Shown: piece after piece, positions 19,695 to 30,140 of the stretch
Numbering within the stretch: the stretch's first letter is position 1
Layout: the number at the start of each line of letters is the position of its first letter
Assembly (NCBI GenBank): GCA_029261715.1
Contig: JAJDAT010000005.1
Coordinates: forward strand, 62,001 to 126,000
Direction: 5' to 3'
DNA: 64,000 bases
Source: Nitrospinia bacterium
GTDB taxonomy: Bacteria; Nitrospinota; Nitrospinia; Nitrospinales; JAJDAT01
Position numbers and translations under genes: made by a program
Notes under the pieces: model-generated
Told to the model about the DNA's origin: nothing
Databases searched by the model: none
Seen by the model: the letters and a program-made list of their open reading frames with translations, nothing else

Positions 19695-20263
19695 TTTTGA
19701 TGATCGACAACTACGATTCCTTTACCTACAATTTAGTTCAATACATGGGGGAGTTGGGCGCGGATATGAAAGTAATTCGTTCCAATAAAATATCTCTAGA
19801 TGGTATTAGGGAGCTAAAACCCGAAAAAATTGTTATTTCCCCTGGGCCCTGTAGTCCAGCGCAAGCGGGTATTTCTATCGAAGTGGCAAAAGAGTTTGCG
19901 GGTAAAGTGCCGCTTTTAGGAGTTTGTCTTGGTCATCAATCTATTGCTGTAGCGTTTGGCGGTAAGACTTCAAAGGCTAATAAAATCATGCATGGTAAAA
20001 CTTCGGAAGTTAAGCATGATGGAAAAAATTTATTTAAAGGTTTACCTGACCCGTTTGTCGCTACGCGTTACCATTCTTTGATTATAAGAGAAGAAGATTT
20101 ACCTGATTGTTTTGAAATTACAGCCAGAACAAATGAGGATGAAATCATGGGAATTAGACATAAAGAACTTTTTGTAGAGGGAGTGCAATTTCACCCTGAA
20201 TCTATTTTGACAAAACACGGAAAAGACTTGTTAAAAAACTTTTTGGAAATGCCCTGCGCCTAA
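19691..20263 (+). CDS. trpG: Anthranilate synthase component II (glutamine amidotransferase)
   Basis: Class I glutamine amidotransferase that supplies ammonia to TrpE. The 190-residue product has [14 protein letters not shown], the oxyanion motif [11 protein letters not shown], the nucleophile elbow [12 protein letters not shown] with the catalytic Cys, and the His-Glu part [12 protein letters not shown]. All triad residues are present. The start codon overlaps the trpE stop by 4 bases (ATGA), typical of translational coupling of two subunits made in equal amounts. Such subunits may also serve folate synthesis (PabA), which cannot be excluded. Confidence 0.97.
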   Translation: MILMIDNYDSFTYNLVQYMGELGADMKVIRSNKISLDGIRELKPEKIVISPGPCSPAQAGISIEVAKEFAGKVPLLGVCLGHQSIAVAFGGKTSKANKIMHGKTSEVKHDGKNLFKGLPDPFVATRYHSLIIREEDLPDCFEITARTNEDEIMGIRHKELFVEGVQFHPESILTKHGKDLLKNFLEMPCA

Positions 20264-20267
20264 TTTT

Positions 20268-21275
20268 ATGATTCGAAAAGCTTTAAAAAAAGTAACTGAC
20301 GGTAAAGACCTTCCTGAGTCTGAAATGGAAGCGGTCATGAGTCAAATAATGAATGGTGAAGTTGAGCCCGCTTTATTAGGCGCTTTTTTGACGGGACTTC
20401 GCATGAAAGGTGAATCTACTCAAGAAATTGCCGGAGCGGCAAAGGTAATGAGAGAGAAAGCGGAAAAAGTTTTAGTTTCTGTCGAAAAAGTTTTGGATAC
20501 TTGCGGTACTGGAGGGGACGGAGCGGATACGTTTAACATCTCTACTGCGTCGGCATTTGTAGCTGCTGGAGCTGGCGTAACGGTTGCTAAACATGGTAAT
20601 AAAGCGGTTTCTAGTCGTTCTGGAAGCGCTGATGTTTTAGCAAAGTTAGAGGTTAATGTTCAAGCGAGTAAAGCGACTGTTGAAAAATGTATTCAAGAAG
20701 TGGGCATTGGTTTTTTGTTTGCGCCTTTATTACACCCAGCAATGAAAAACGCCGTTGCGGTTAGAAAAGCTTTAGGGATTCGAACTATTTTTAACGTATT
20801 AGGGCCTCTCACCAATCCGGCTGGAGCGCAATATCAAGTTATTGGAGTTTATGATCCTCGTTGGTTAGTTCCTTTTGCCGAAGTGTTGAAAGATTTAGGT
20901 TCAAAAAGAGCTTTTATCGTACACGGTCATGATGGGTTGGATGAAATTGCCTTAACTTCCAAAACCCATGTGACGGAATTAAACGACGGGCAAATTTCTA
21001 ATTACGATATTGAGCCTGAACGTTTTGGTCTAGAAAAATGTCGTTTAGAAGATTTAAAAGGTGGCGATCCAGAAACCAACGCTCAATTAATTCTTCGTTT
21101 ATTAGATGGCGAAAAAGGGCCAAAAAGGAATGTAGTTCTTTTAAACGCAGCCGCAGGTATAGCTGCCGTTAAAGGATTATCACTGGAAGAAGGATTTAAG
21201 GAAGCGGAAAAATCAATTGACTCTGGCTCGGCCAAAATGAAGTTAGAGTCTTTAATCGAAATGTCAGCGGAATAA
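20268..21275 (+). CDS. trpD: Anthranilate phosphoribosyltransferase
   Basis: Transfers phosphoribose from PRPP to anthranilate. The 335-residue product has the PRPP-binding CGTGGDGADTFNIST, the KHGNKAVSSRSGSADVLAKL segment, and LHPAMKNAVAVRKALGIRT followed by FNVLGPLTNPAGA, all hallmarks of TrpD. It follows trpG by 4 bases and precedes trpC by 18 bases. Confidence 0.98.
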   Translation: MIRKALKKVTDGKDLPESEMEAVMSQIMNGEVEPALLGAFLTGLRMKGESTQEIAGAAKVMREKAEKVLVSVEKVLDTCGTGGDGADTFNISTASAFVAAGAGVTVAKHGNKAVSSRSGSADVLAKLEVNVQASKATVEKCIQEVGIGFLFAPLLHPAMKNAVAVRKALGIRTIFNVLGPLTNPAGAQYQVIGVYDPRWLVPFAEVLKDLGSKRAFIVHGHDGLDEIALTSKTHVTELNDGQISNYDIEPERFGLEKCRLEDLKGGDPETNAQLILRLLDGEKGPKRNVVLLNAAAGIAAVKGLSLEEGFKEAEKSIDSGSAKMKLESLIEMSAE

Positions 21276-21293
21276 ATCTGAGAGCAACTTACT

Positions 21294-22094
21294 ATGGCTA
21301 CCAAACTTGACGAAATTTTTGAATATAAGAAAAGTGAGATAGTCGAAACAAAAAAATCTGTTCCTTTAGAATTCTTAAAGCAAAAAATTGCAGAAAACTC
21401 TAGAAAACCTTTAGATGTTTTGTCAGCATTGAGGCGCAAAGAGGGAGTAACAAATATAATCGCTGAAATTAAAAAAGCGACTCCGTTTAAAGGCGACTTG
21501 AGACCTGGCATAGATCCAGTTGAGTTTGCTAAAATTTATGAAAAAAATGGAGCTGTTGCGATTTCAGTTTTAACCGAGTCGAATTATTTTAAAGGAAGTT
21601 TAAAGTACTTAAGCGATATTAAAGAAAACGTTAATATCCCATTGCTTCGCAAAGATTTTATTTTTGACAAATATCAAATCTATGAAGCTTTAGCTTTTGG
21701 AGCCGACTTTTTTTTACTAATAGCGACTTATTTAGACCAAGGTTTGTTGAGAGAGTTGATTCAGTTTGGAGAAGAATTGGGATTGCCAGCTATTATAGAA
21801 GTGCATGATGAAAAAGATTTAAAGAAAACGTTTGCAGTAAATGCCAAGATTATTGGGATCAATAATCGAGATTTAAAAACCGGCAGTACTGACTTGAAAG
21901 TTTCCCATGATCTTTTAAAAAATGATTTTGACGACGATCAAATTATTGTATCTGAAAGCGGTATTAAAGGGCATAAAGAAATTCAAGAACTTACTAGCTT
22001 GGGGTCTCATTCGTTTCTAATTGGCGAAACTTTGATGTTAGCTAATGATATTCCTGCAAAACTTTGCGAACTTCGTGGAATCGAAAATGGTTAA
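21294..22094 (+). CDS. trpC: Indole-3-glycerol phosphate synthase
   Basis: Closes the indole ring from CdRP. The 266-residue TIM barrel shows the catalytic Lys in IIAEIKKATPFKG, the phosphate/turn segment VLTESNYFKGSLKYL, LLRKDFIFDKYQIYEALAFG, the GINNRDLKT strand and SESGIKGHKEI. All the usual active-site regions are there. It overlaps trpF by 8 bases. Confidence 0.98.
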   Translation: MATKLDEIFEYKKSEIVETKKSVPLEFLKQKIAENSRKPLDVLSALRRKEGVTNIIAEIKKATPFKGDLRPGIDPVEFAKIYEKNGAVAISVLTESNYFKGSLKYLSDIKENVNIPLLRKDFIFDKYQIYEALAFGADFFLLIATYLDQGLLRELIQFGEELGLPAIIEVHDEKDLKKTFAVNAKIIGINNRDLKTGSTDLKVSHDLLKNDFDDDQIIVSESGIKGHKEIQELTSLGSHSFLIGETLMLANDIPAKLCELRGIENG

Positions 22095-22725
22095 GGTGAA
22101 AATTTGCGGTTTGACCAATCTTGAAGACGCACAATGGGCCGCTAAATGTGGCGCTGACGCTTTGGGTTTCATTCTTTCTGAAAAGGGCCCTAGGTTTATA
22201 GAGGAAAATATTGCCGCTTCAATAACTAGTCAGTTACCTCCTTTTGTTTCACGGGTTGGGGTCTTTGTCGACGAAGAGATTGAAACTGTTAAAAGGATAG
22301 CGGGTGTTTGTAGACTAGACTATGTTCAACTACACGGAGACGAATCCCCTGATTACTGCGACAAACTTAGAGATGAAATTAATTGCAGAATAATTAAAGC
22401 TTTCCGGATTAAGGGAATTGAATCGTTAGAAGGCATTAAAAATTATTTTTTAGACAGTATTTTGTTAGACGCTTGGTCTCCAGAAGCGCATGGAGGTTGC
22501 GGCGTTTCTTTTGATTGGAAATTGGCGTTGGACGTTGCCAAAAATTGTCCCATCGTTTTGGCTGGTGGATTAAACCCGAAAAATGTTGCAGATGCAGTCA
22601 GACAGGTCCAACCTTTTGCAGTAGATGTTAGTAGCGGAGTCCAATCTACCGCAAGGCAAAAAGATAAGGAAAAAGTATTGGAATTCATTCGAGAAGCAAA
22701 AGGTATTTCAGGAGAGGAAGACTAA
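22087..22725 (+). CDS. trpF: Phosphoribosylanthranilate isomerase
   Basis: Isomerises PRA to CdRP. The 212-residue product has [13 protein letters not shown] with the catalytic Cys, [56 protein letters not shown] with the catalytic Asp, and [11 protein letters not shown] longer frame exists from 22045 but it would lie deep inside trpC; the ATG at 22087 gives the standard N-terminus and overlaps trpC by only 8 bases. The stop codon overlaps the trpB start by one base (TAATG). Confidence 0.97.
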   Translation: MVKVKICGLTNLEDAQWAAKCGADALGFILSEKGPRFIEENIAASITSQLPPFVSRVGVFVDEEIETVKRIAGVCRLDYVQLHGDESPDYCDKLRDEINCRIIKAFRIKGIESLEGIKNYFLDSILLDAWSPEAHGGCGVSFDWKLALDVAKNCPIVLAGGLNPKNVADAVRQVQPFAVDVSSGVQSTARQKDKEKVLEFIREAKGISGEED

Positions 22726-23924
22726 TGACCCAAGTTAAAGTCCCAGACGAATTGGGACATTTCGGAGCTTTTGGCGGTAAATATGTTATCGAAACATTGA
22801 TGCCTGCCTTAGATGAGTTAGAGAAAGTTTATTTAGAGGCTCGTGAAGATCCTAAGTTTAACGAGCGCCTAAAATATTATTTAGAAAAATATGTGGGTAG
22901 GCCATCGCCGTTATATTTTGCGGAAAATCTCACGCGCAAATTAGGTGGGGCTAAAATTTATTTGAAGCGTGAAGATCTAAATCATACTGGCGCGCATAAA
23001 ATTAATAATACGATTGCCAGCGCTTTATTGACTTTGCGAATGGGTAAAAAAAGAGTGATTGCCGAAACGGGAGCGGGGCAACATGGGGTGGCGACAGCTA
23101 CTGCCGCCGCTTTGTTTGGTTTAGAGTGCGAAGTTTTTATGGGGGCTGTTGATACCAAAAGACAAGCGCTAAATGTATTTCGAATGGAATTACTTGGAGC
23201 TAAAGTTACCGCTGTCGAATCAGGCACACAGACTTTAAAAGAGGCGACGAGTGAAGCCATTCGTAATTGGATTACTACGGTAGAATCGACTCATTACATT
23301 ATTGGTTCAGTTGTAGGGCCTCACCCTTATCCTATGATGGTTAGAGATTTTCAAAAAATTATCGGAGAAGAGGCTAAAAAACAAATCATGGAAGCTGAAG
23401 GCAGGTTGCCAGATGCTTGTGTTGCCTGCGTTGGTGGCGGTAGTAATGCTATGGGCCTTTTTTATCCGTTCATTGAGGACGAAGGCGTTCGCTTAATTGG
23501 AGTAGAAGCCGCAGGTCATGGCGTTGATACGGATAAACATGGAGCTACGTTGAGCAAAGGTTCTCCTGGTGTTTTACATGGGATGAAAACATATTTACTG
23601 CATGATAGTGACGGTCAGATTAGCGAAGCGCATTCGATTTCAGCTGGATTAGATTATCCCGGAGTTGGTTGCGAGCATAGTTATCTTCATGACATAAAAA
23701 GAGCAGAATACGTTTCTGTTACTGATGCCGAGGCTCTTGAAGGGTTCAAACTTTTATCTCGTGAAGAAGGATTAATCCCAGCTTTAGAGTCGGCGCACGC
23801 CATTTCTTATGTTGAAAAATTAGCGCCAAAAATGAAACCCGATCAAATTTTGGTGGTTTGCCTTTCCGGAAGAGGGGACAAAGACGTCAACCAAGTAGCG
23901 GATAGGATGGGAGCGAATTTGTGA
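22725..23924 (+). CDS. trpB: Tryptophan synthase beta chain
   Basis: PLP enzyme that condenses indole with serine. The 399-residue product has [19 protein letters not shown], the PLP lysine in [42 protein letters not shown] for PLP phosphate, and [13 protein letters not shown]. This is the TrpB1 type that pairs with TrpA. It overlaps trpF by one base and trpA by four. Confidence 0.98.
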   Translation: MTQVKVPDELGHFGAFGGKYVIETLMPALDELEKVYLEAREDPKFNERLKYYLEKYVGRPSPLYFAENLTRKLGGAKIYLKREDLNHTGAHKINNTIASALLTLRMGKKRVIAETGAGQHGVATATAAALFGLECEVFMGAVDTKRQALNVFRMELLGAKVTAVESGTQTLKEATSEAIRNWITTVESTHYIIGSVVGPHPYPMMVRDFQKIIGEEAKKQIMEAEGRLPDACVACVGGGSNAMGLFYPFIEDEGVRLIGVEAAGHGVDTDKHGATLSKGSPGVLHGMKTYLLHDSDGQISEAHSISAGLDYPGVGCEHSYLHDIKRAEYVSVTDAEALEGFKLLSREEGLIPALESAHAISYVEKLAPKMKPDQILVVCLSGRGDKDVNQVADRMGANL

Positions 23925-24760
23925 ATAGAATCGAAAATCGTTTTAAAGAACTTAAATCTAAAAGACAAAAAGCCTTGGTTGCTTTTATAACGGCTGGCGA
24001 TCCGGATATGGAAACAACGGAACGCGTATTTGGCGTTTTAGAAAAAAATGGCGCTGATTTAGTAGAGATAGGAGTTCCATTTACCGACCCATTGGCGGAT
24101 GGTCCTGTAATTTTGCAATCAGCCTTGAGGTCTTTGGATGCTGGAACTACGTTAGAAAAAATTATTAAATTGGTTGGAGATATAAGAAAAAAATCTCAAT
24201 TGCCGATCGTTTTAATGAGTAGCTATAACCCTATCTTCGTCTATGGAGATAAGCGGTTTATCGACGACGCTTTGGAAGCTGGAGTCGATGGGGCTATCAT
24301 TCCTGATTTACCTCCCGAGGAAGGCAAAGATTTAGCTGCTTACGCCCAAGAAAAAGAATTTAGTATGATTTACTTACTCGCTCCCACAAGCACTCCAAAA
24401 CGGGTAGAGCGAGTTTTAAAGCAAAGCGATGGATTTATCTATTATATCTCCATAACGGGTGTTACTGGAGTTAGGTCTTCGCTTGCAGAAGGAATTGAGG
24501 AGAAGGTTGCCAAAATCAGAGAAAAAGCCGAGTTGCCGGTTTTAATTGGTTTTGGAATTTCCGATCAAGAACAGGCAAAAAAAGCTGCGGAAATTTCGGA
24601 TGGCGTTATTGTCGGTAGCGCATTAGTGAAAACAATCCAAGAAAACCCTGATCCCCAAACTTGCGACGAAAAAGTAGGAGCTTTAATCGCCGATTTGAAA
24701 AATGGCGTTATGGAAGCTTCTCCAAAACCTTCCTTTTTTCAACGAATATTTGGTTTCTAG
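23921..24760 (+). CDS. trpA: Tryptophan synthase alpha chain
   Basis: Cleaves indole-3-glycerol phosphate to indole, which is channelled to TrpB. The 279-residue barrel shows [10 protein letters not shown], the catalytic Glu in [20 protein letters not shown]-like sequence (here GPVILQSAL), the catalytic Asp region [12 protein letters not shown], and [16 protein letters not shown]. The start is a GTG overlapping the trpB stop (GTGA). The C-terminus carries about 15 extra residues ending FFQRIFGF. Last gene of the operon, 38 bases from the convergent gene's stop. Confidence 0.97.
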   Translation: MNRIENRFKELKSKRQKALVAFITAGDPDMETTERVFGVLEKNGADLVEIGVPFTDPLADGPVILQSALRSLDAGTTLEKIIKLVGDIRKKSQLPIVLMSSYNPIFVYGDKRFIDDALEAGVDGAIIPDLPPEEGKDLAAYAQEKEFSMIYLLAPTSTPKRVERVLKQSDGFIYYISITGVTGVRSSLAEGIEEKVAKIREKAELPVLIGFGISDQEQAKKAAEISDGVIVGSALVKTIQENPDPQTCDEKVGALIADLKNGVMEASPKPSFFQRIFGF

Positions 24761-24798
24761 TTCGTTGCCTCAATTGGCATTTTATTTAACGATGTCGC

Positions 24799-26982
24799 TT
24801 AAAGCATGAAGTTGTATGTTTTTGCCAATTCATGGACCATTGGAGTTCGTAAACCTAAGTTGATAGCGCTTTGCAAATGGAAGACGGCTTCCTTATGACG
24901 CTTTAGCTCGGTTAAAAACACTGCAAAATTTAAATGAGCTAAAGCAAATTGAGGATTGAGCGTAATAGCAGTTCTAAACTGTTTTTCTGCATCTTTCAAT
25001 TTGTTTTTTTTGAGGAGTGCATAAGCTAATCTTTCATAGGTTATGGGGTTTTCCGGGCTAGATTTAATTGCTTGTCTAAGATAGTATTCGGATTTATCGT
25101 AATTTCTTAGTATCGTTGAATTCAAGCCTAGAAAAAAATTGATTCCAGTGTGTTTAGAGTTTAATTGACGCGCAATTAGAAGGCGCTCAAAGGCTCTTAC
25201 ATAATAACTATTTTCTGTAAGAAGAACGCCTAATCTGAAATGAGGAATCCAAAATCCAGGGATTAATTGAATCGCTTTTTCCCATTGTTTAATCGCTTCG
25301 TCAATCCTTCCTTCTTTGTTTGCTTTTTCGGCAGAACTTTTAATGTGCTCATATTGTAATCTTGATTGTATTTCTTCGTTGCTTTTTGTTGGAGCGGCAA
25401 TGAGTAGAGTAATATGTATGGCAAAAATTAATGCAATTCCCGAAATATAAAATCCTTTCCATTGATTTGGAGTTTCAGTTCTCCTTTCTCTAAAAAATGA
25501 ATATGAGAAAGCGGCTAACAAACCAAATTGAAATAACGGATAAATGATTAAATAAGAATACTCTAGATAACTCCAGCCGGCTTGAATGGAAGAACTGAAT
25601 AAGGCAATAAAGTTTGACGATCTAAGCAAAACAGATGGACGATCGGTGATAATTCCCGGAATCTCGTTCAAAGCTTTTATTATGAATTGCGGGTCGTTGT
25701 GTTCAATGACAATCTTATATTGAACGAAAATAAAATACTGTACGACAATAAGCAAGAGTGAGCAAAGAAGCGTCGGCCAACGCCAATAATGATTTTTTAT
25801 TAAGTTTGTTAGGATTGCGGCAATCCCGAGGGATACAAGAGGTAAGGCAGGGCTTAGATATCTGTATTCGTAGGCATCTAGATAGCGGAACAACAAAATG
25901 ACAACGGTGAAATAGGCTAATACAGTCGCAATAGAAGCAAGTCTTAATTTGGAAAACTGTTTTCCAAATACTAAGCCTATAGTTCCTATTAAAATAATGG
26001 GCGATGAAAAAATGATCCCCCATCTTTCTCCCCAGAAGAATTTTTTGGTTTGTATCCAAATTTTCCCGATAGAAAGCGCTGATGATTCATTTTGCGCAAT
26101 TTTTGCGTGAAGCGCAGGAAGAGGAACACCGTCAATTTTATACCAAGTTAAAAGTTGAGGAGAAAAAGCAAAAAGCCAAGAAATAGAAAAGTACGTTAAT
26201 CGGATTAATAATGTTTTCTTAGACTCGCTATCTGTTTTCCACAACCAACCTGCAATACATATTTGGTCGACCACATAAAGAACTCCTAAGGCCACGTTTA
26301 TTACTCTAGCCATACACAATACGCCTAGAATTATTCCTAATGCAGAATGCTTTAATGCGCTTGAGGATTGGCGATTGTTAAGCCAGACCAATATGAATGT
26401 CGCCGAAAGAAAAAATTCAATTGTATGGGACATTCTTTGACGAACAAACGTGTAATAAAGTAGCGATGTCGCTAACCAGATTAAAACCGTCGCGACTAAG
26501 GATGTCGTTGTGTCAAAAAACTTTCTATTAATTCGGTAAGTTAATAAGAGTCCTAAGAATAAATAAGTCTGAGATGCCCACGCTGTAGACATGTAATAAG
26601 GAAAAGAATATCCATCAAGGGTAATTGGATGACCGAGAGCGTTTAATAAAGAAGCCCATGCATGTCCTAATAAGAAAAAAGGAAGGAATAGAACGCTTTG
26701 ACCTATTTGCCAATTATTAAATACATAGCCTGTGGACGTGAACTTTCCGGCATGAGCGAAGGTAACTTCATTAAAAAAATCGATATCGCCGTCAAAAAAT
26801 ATTGAGCGGAGATAAGCGTAATAACCGGCATCGTCTCCACCGTCTATTCGCGTTAATGAATAAAAACCTGTTTGTAACTTTGGAGATATAGAATCGTTAA
26901 ATATTCCTAGGGGAGCAACTAAAAGGAAAAAGGAGGAAAAAATCCCGAGTAAAATTATGGAAGGAATATAACGGTGATTCAT
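24799..26982 (-). CDS. Polytopic membrane protein with C-terminal TPR repeats, GT-C glycosyltransferase-like
   Basis: 727-residue protein with a single N-terminal membrane segment, a luminal loop containing paired acids (RIDGGDDAGYYAYLRS and GDIDFFNE), about ten further membrane segments to residue ~525, and then four tetratricopeptide-like repeats (~545-720; for example EGRIDEAIKQWEKAIQLIPG and NKLKDAEKQFRTAITLNPQ). The acidic first loop and membrane layout resemble GT-C enzymes that use polyprenyl-phosphate sugars, but no family is certain. It is convergent with the trp operon and has no obvious operon partner. Confidence 0.75.
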   Translation of the reverse strand: MNHRYIPSIILLGIFSSFFLLVAPLGIFNDSISPKLQTGFYSLTRIDGGDDAGYYAYLRSIFFDGDIDFFNEVTFAHAGKFTSTGYVFNNWQIGQSVLFLPFFLLGHAWASLLNALGHPITLDGYSFPYYMSTAWASQTYLFLGLLLTYRINRKFFDTTTSLVATVLIWLATSLLYYTFVRQRMSHTIEFFLSATFILVWLNNRQSSSALKHSALGIILGVLCMARVINVALGVLYVVDQICIAGWLWKTDSESKKTLLIRLTYFSISWLFAFSPQLLTWYKIDGVPLPALHAKIAQNESSALSIGKIWIQTKKFFWGERWGIIFSSPIILIGTIGLVFGKQFSKLRLASIATVLAYFTVVILLFRYLDAYEYRYLSPALPLVSLGIAAILTNLIKNHYWRWPTLLCSLLLIVVQYFIFVQYKIVIEHNDPQFIIKALNEIPGIITDRPSVLLRSSNFIALFSSSIQAGWSYLEYSYLIIYPLFQFGLLAAFSYSFFRERRTETPNQWKGFYISGIALIFAIHITLLIAAPTKSNEEIQSRLQYEHIKSSAEKANKEGRIDEAIKQWEKAIQLIPGFWIPHFRLGVLLTENSYYVRAFERLLIARQLNSKHTGINFFLGLNSTILRNYDKSEYYLRQAIKSSPENPITYERLAYALLKKNKLKDAEKQFRTAITLNPQFALAHLNFAVFLTELKRHKEAVFHLQSAINLGLRTPMVHELAKTYNFML

Positions 26983-27338
26983 AGGTTAAATTGAAATTAT
27001 GTAAATCGTTATTGAAAGCTTTTAATTAATTAGTTTTACGAAAAAGGTAAGATATTGCTTCTAAATAGCTGAAGTAGAGAAAAATATAAGGATAGTAAAT
27101 ATCAAAAAAACTGACTTGGCCATTATAAAATAGCCGGGAAACTATTCTAGCTTTATTTTTTAGAATTTATAAGGTGTTTTTATGTGAGCAGGGAGGATCA
27201 ATCGTTATCTTTTTAGATTGAGACATATATCGAATATGTATTAAATAACTTAGGCTAAGCTTTTGAGTTTTGAATGAGAGACAAAATAATCAAAATTACG
27301 AAGCGACATTTTTTTAATTAACTTTCTCTTAAACCGGC
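26983..27338. other. Intergenic region, no gene seen
   Basis: About 356 AT-rich bases between the start of the membrane/TPR gene and the stop of a small hypothetical gene. The promoter of the membrane/TPR gene should lie here on the minus strand. I see no reading frame with a ribosome-binding site and no clear hairpin. Confidence 0.5.
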
Positions 27339-27521
27339 TTAGTTTAAATGAGGTTTCATTTCTTTATAGATCTTTAGTAAAAAATCTCTTTTGTCCTCAT
27401 TCGAGTAAGTATTTAGTAAGGCAACATTCCCGCCATTAGCAATTTCATATAGAATAACTCGATAGTCTTTGGCGAGTTCAGTAGTATCTTTTGATAGATT
27501 GATTATATCTTTTTTAATCAT
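27339..27521 (-). CDS. Small hypothetical protein, 60 aa
   Basis: Unrecognised 60-residue protein, charged and mostly helical by appearance (KDIINLSKDTTELAKDYRV; NEDKRDFLLKIYKEMKPHLN) with a Gly-rich NGGN turn in the middle. No membrane segment or signal peptide. Support that it is real: a GGAGG lies 9 bases before the ATG, the spacing of a normal ribosome-binding site, and nothing longer competes on either strand. It stands alone between two longer intergenic stretches. Confidence 0.55.
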   Translation of the reverse strand: MIKKDIINLSKDTTELAKDYRVILYEIANGGNVALLNTYSNEDKRDFLLKIYKEMKPHLN

Positions 27522-27704
27522 GGTTTAATTCCTCCGTTGTTCTCAAACATCTTAGTAAATTTAACGGAAATATTTCTTAAATCCTTAAGGGTTAAATAAA
27601 ATCGGATTTTTAGAAAGTCAAGGCGCTAGTTTGAAAAGTGAGGGTTAAATATATTTAAAATCAATTGTTTACATGGCAACTAAACGCCAAAATGAACCAT
27701 TAAT

Positions 27705-28787
27705 TCAATTTTCAAGAGGAATTGTTATGAGAACGCCTCCAATAGCATTTCCCAGCTTGAAATCTTTTTTTGGGCTTTGGGGATGGTTGTTATGGCATTG
27801 GACACAAGCATCTGTCACTGCAAAGTCGGGATATATTGCTTGGAAATATTTTTTTTCTGCGGCTTGGTTGATCCCTATATAGGGCCGTAATGGATGAATA
27901 TCTATGTATTCGAGGCCTTCCCTTTCAAATTTAGTCGCTGCGCCATTTCTTCTATTTATTGGCCATAGACTAATAAGCTTAAAATCTAGTCCATTACGCA
28001 TCCGATCAATAATTAGATCCGAAGCGTTCAATAAAAATTGTGCAGGTAAAAGTAAAGCATCCTCTTCCCACCAGTTTTCCGAAGCAAATGCGATATTTAT
28101 TTTTTGAAGTCTATTGACGATTTTTTCCGAATAAACAGTTCTATCCGCTTCAATCACTGAGTGAATGTAATCTGAAACGACTTCTGGAGGGATATTGATG
28201 TTGTCATCGGCGCCTGAACTTTTCCCAATGGGAATACTTAAAGAAATAGCGCCCATAACGTCTCCTAGTTTGAAATCTTTTTTTGAAGAATTGGGATGAT
28301 TGTTGTGGCAATGAACGCAAGCTTTGGTGACCGCTTTGTCAGGGAAAATAGCTTTAAAAAACTGGCTGCCTTTTTGGGAAATGATTTCAAAATAAGGCTT
28401 ATTAGGAGTTTCAGATACTCTAGTAAGCCCGGTTGATTCAATTTCTGAAACCGGTTTATTCTGCGGGTTTATTGGCCATTGGCTTAATAAACGGTAATTA
28501 AGGCCAAGGTTCTTTTTGTTTATTATTTTGGAAGATAAGGCTAAAAATTGGGCAGGTAATGGCAATGCGTTTTCTTCTTTCCAATTTTCGGTTGATTTCA
28601 AACCAACGGTTTTTTCCATCCTTTCGACAATGTATTCTGAATAAATAGTCCGATTTGCTTCGATAACTGCGTGAATGTATTGAGCTGCTTTTTGGGGATG
28701 GATACCAGTTTCGTTGGAGAAAGCTATGGAAGAGAAATCTAGGAAGAAAAAAAAGAAAATAAATACTCTGAAAAAGTTAATTTTCAT
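27705..28787 (-). CDS. Secreted tandem DUF3365 haem protein
   Basis: 360-residue exported protein with a strongly hydrophobic signal peptide (MKINFFRVFIFFFFFLDFSS) and two copies of a DUF3365 (Tll0287-like) sensor domain of about 160 residues. Each ends in a single c-type haem motif and the same tail: CVHCHNNHPNSSKKDFKLGD, and CVQCHNNHPQSPKKDFKLGN near the C-terminus. DUF3365 domains are haem-binding, PAS-like and often redox sensors. GGAGG lies 5 bases before the chosen ATG; a GTG four codons earlier falls on the SD itself. The duplication is visible at the DNA level. No transmembrane signalling part follows, so it acts as a free periplasmic protein. Confidence 0.9.
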   Translation of the reverse strand: MKINFFRVFIFFFFFLDFSSIAFSNETGIHPQKAAQYIHAVIEANRTIYSEYIVERMEKTVGLKSTENWKEENALPLPAQFLALSSKIINKKNLGLNYRLLSQWPINPQNKPVSEIESTGLTRVSETPNKPYFEIISQKGSQFFKAIFPDKAVTKACVHCHNNHPNSSKKDFKLGDVMGAISLSIPIGKSSGADDNINIPPEVVSDYIHSVIEADRTVYSEKIVNRLQKINIAFASENWWEEDALLLPAQFLLNASDLIIDRMRNGLDFKLISLWPINRRNGAATKFEREGLEYIDIHPLRPYIGINQAAEKKYFQAIYPDFAVTDACVQCHNNHPQSPKKDFKLGNAIGGVLITIPLEN

Positions 28788-29031
28788 TGCGGCCTCCACT
28801 GTTACCAGTTCGAACGATTAAGCTAATTTGATAGAGTCGCCTGTCAGCAATCAAGCCTTCTCTTAATATATGCCTGAAGAACGAGTTGTCAAATGGTCTG
28901 TTTATTGCTTTATTCGCAAGGTTTTAGAAGAGTATATTTTCTGTAAGAGGGGGAGAGATGAAAATAATAGGTAGTTAGATTAGGTTTTGCTAGTTGATGG
29001 GATTGTTGCCCCAGCGAGATCTGAACATGGG

Positions 29032-29682
29032 TTAAATATCTGCTATATTTAAGCCTAAACCATGTTTTAAGGCGTATTGAAGTAATTCTGATTCGCGATT
29101 TATCTTAGTTTTTTTTAAAATATTGCGTTTATGAGTGCTTATAGTCGCTAGACGGACAAAGAGTTTTTTCGCTATCTCGGTAGTTTGAAACCCTAGAGCA
29201 AAAAGACAAAGAATTTGAAGTTCTCGGTTAGTCAATATGTCTAAAGACGGATCGCTCCCCGGGAAGCGTATTGTGTTTTTAGCTTTGTTAATGATGTCTG
29301 AGCTAAAATATTTGTTTCCTTTGAGAACTTCTTGCAAAGCTTTTAAAATTTCTTCCATGGATTGGGTCTTATTGAAAAAACCTTGAGCTCCCGCTTTATA
29401 TGCACGTAGGCCAAACGTTTCATTTAAGTAAACGCTCATCGTTAATATAGGGAGTGAATAATGCTTTTTAATATCTTTGACGAGTTCGAAACCGCACTTT
29501 TCTGGAAAGAAAAGATCTACAATGATGGCGTCATATCTTTTCTTTCTGATATCAGTTTTGATATCAATTTCGTTGGTTTCATCTATTTCAAAAGGTAGCT
29601 TTTGATCTTCTAAAAGTGCGGAAATAAGTCCTTTGCTAAAAACCTGATGTTGGTCTGCCAGGAGTATTTTTGTAGAAGGCAT
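29032..29682 (-). CDS. NarL/LuxR-type response regulator
   Basis: 216-residue receiver plus LuxR helix-turn-helix protein. The phosphoacceptor is D56 (IIVDLFFPEKCG) and the conserved Lys is K105 (GFFNKTQS). The N-terminal acidic pair is reduced to one residue (ADQHQ instead of a DDH). The DNA-binding domain begins LTNRELQILCLFALGFQTTEIAKKL and continues ISTHKRNILKK. No histidine kinase adjoins it. A decayed copy of its 3' part lies about 1.1 kb upstream (30141-30345) and another paralogue at 30490, so the locus has been duplicated. No clear SD before the ATG. Confidence 0.92.
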   Translation of the reverse strand: MPSTKILLADQHQVFSKGLISALLEDQKLPFEIDETNEIDIKTDIRKKRYDAIIVDLFFPEKCGFELVKDIKKHYSLPILTMSVYLNETFGLRAYKAGAQGFFNKTQSMEEILKALQEVLKGNKYFSSDIINKAKNTIRFPGSDPSLDILTNRELQILCLFALGFQTTEIAKKLFVRLATISTHKRNILKKTKINRESELLQYALKHGLGLNIADI

Positions 29683-30140
29683 GTGATTTATTTTATTGTT
29701 TCAATAATTTCAATTAGGTGAAGCATTATCGGAATTCCAAAAGTATGATTTGTCTCAATTTAAACTTGTGAGCCTGCTACCTAATAAGCGTCACAGCGCT
29801 TGGTCGGTTTATAGGAAAAACGGATTATGGTAATTGTAAAAATAGAGAAATTTTATAGATTGAGGAAATCATTATGAAATAAGGCTTTGGTCGAAACAAC
29901 CGTGGAAAAGTGACTAGAAAATAGGGATGATTCGTAGCGGGATCTATTCTTACGAGATTAATTTTTATTGGAATTTTAAATGCACTTCTATTTTTAGGCC
30001 TTTATTTCCTAATAGTGATTAAGGTATCAAATTTATTCGAGTTTCAAGGTAGGTGACAAAGTGGGCAAATTAAGATGGATTAGTTTTATTAGGTTGGATT
30101 TTTTTTGTTGCTGTTTAAGATAGATTGAGCGCTTAGGATT
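29683..30140. other. Intergenic region between regulator paralogues
   Basis: About 460 AT-rich bases upstream of the first regulator. A hydrophobic plus-strand frame near 29945-30057 lacks an ATG or GTG start and an SD, so it is not called. I see no other gene; this may be decayed DNA like the pseudogene next to it. Confidence 0.5.

Noticed and set aside
24764-24778. Possible terminator between trpA and the convergent membrane gene
   Set aside because: Only a 4-base-pair stem (TGCC/GGCA) without a T-run, too weak to call.
27673-28107. Two plus-strand frames over the DUF3365 gene
   Set aside because: Antisense shadows of the duplicated haem domain gene without SD or motifs.
29945-30057. Hydrophobic plus-strand frame with one predicted membrane helix
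   Set aside because: It lacks a start codon in frame after the upstream stop and has no SD; at most a decayed gene.
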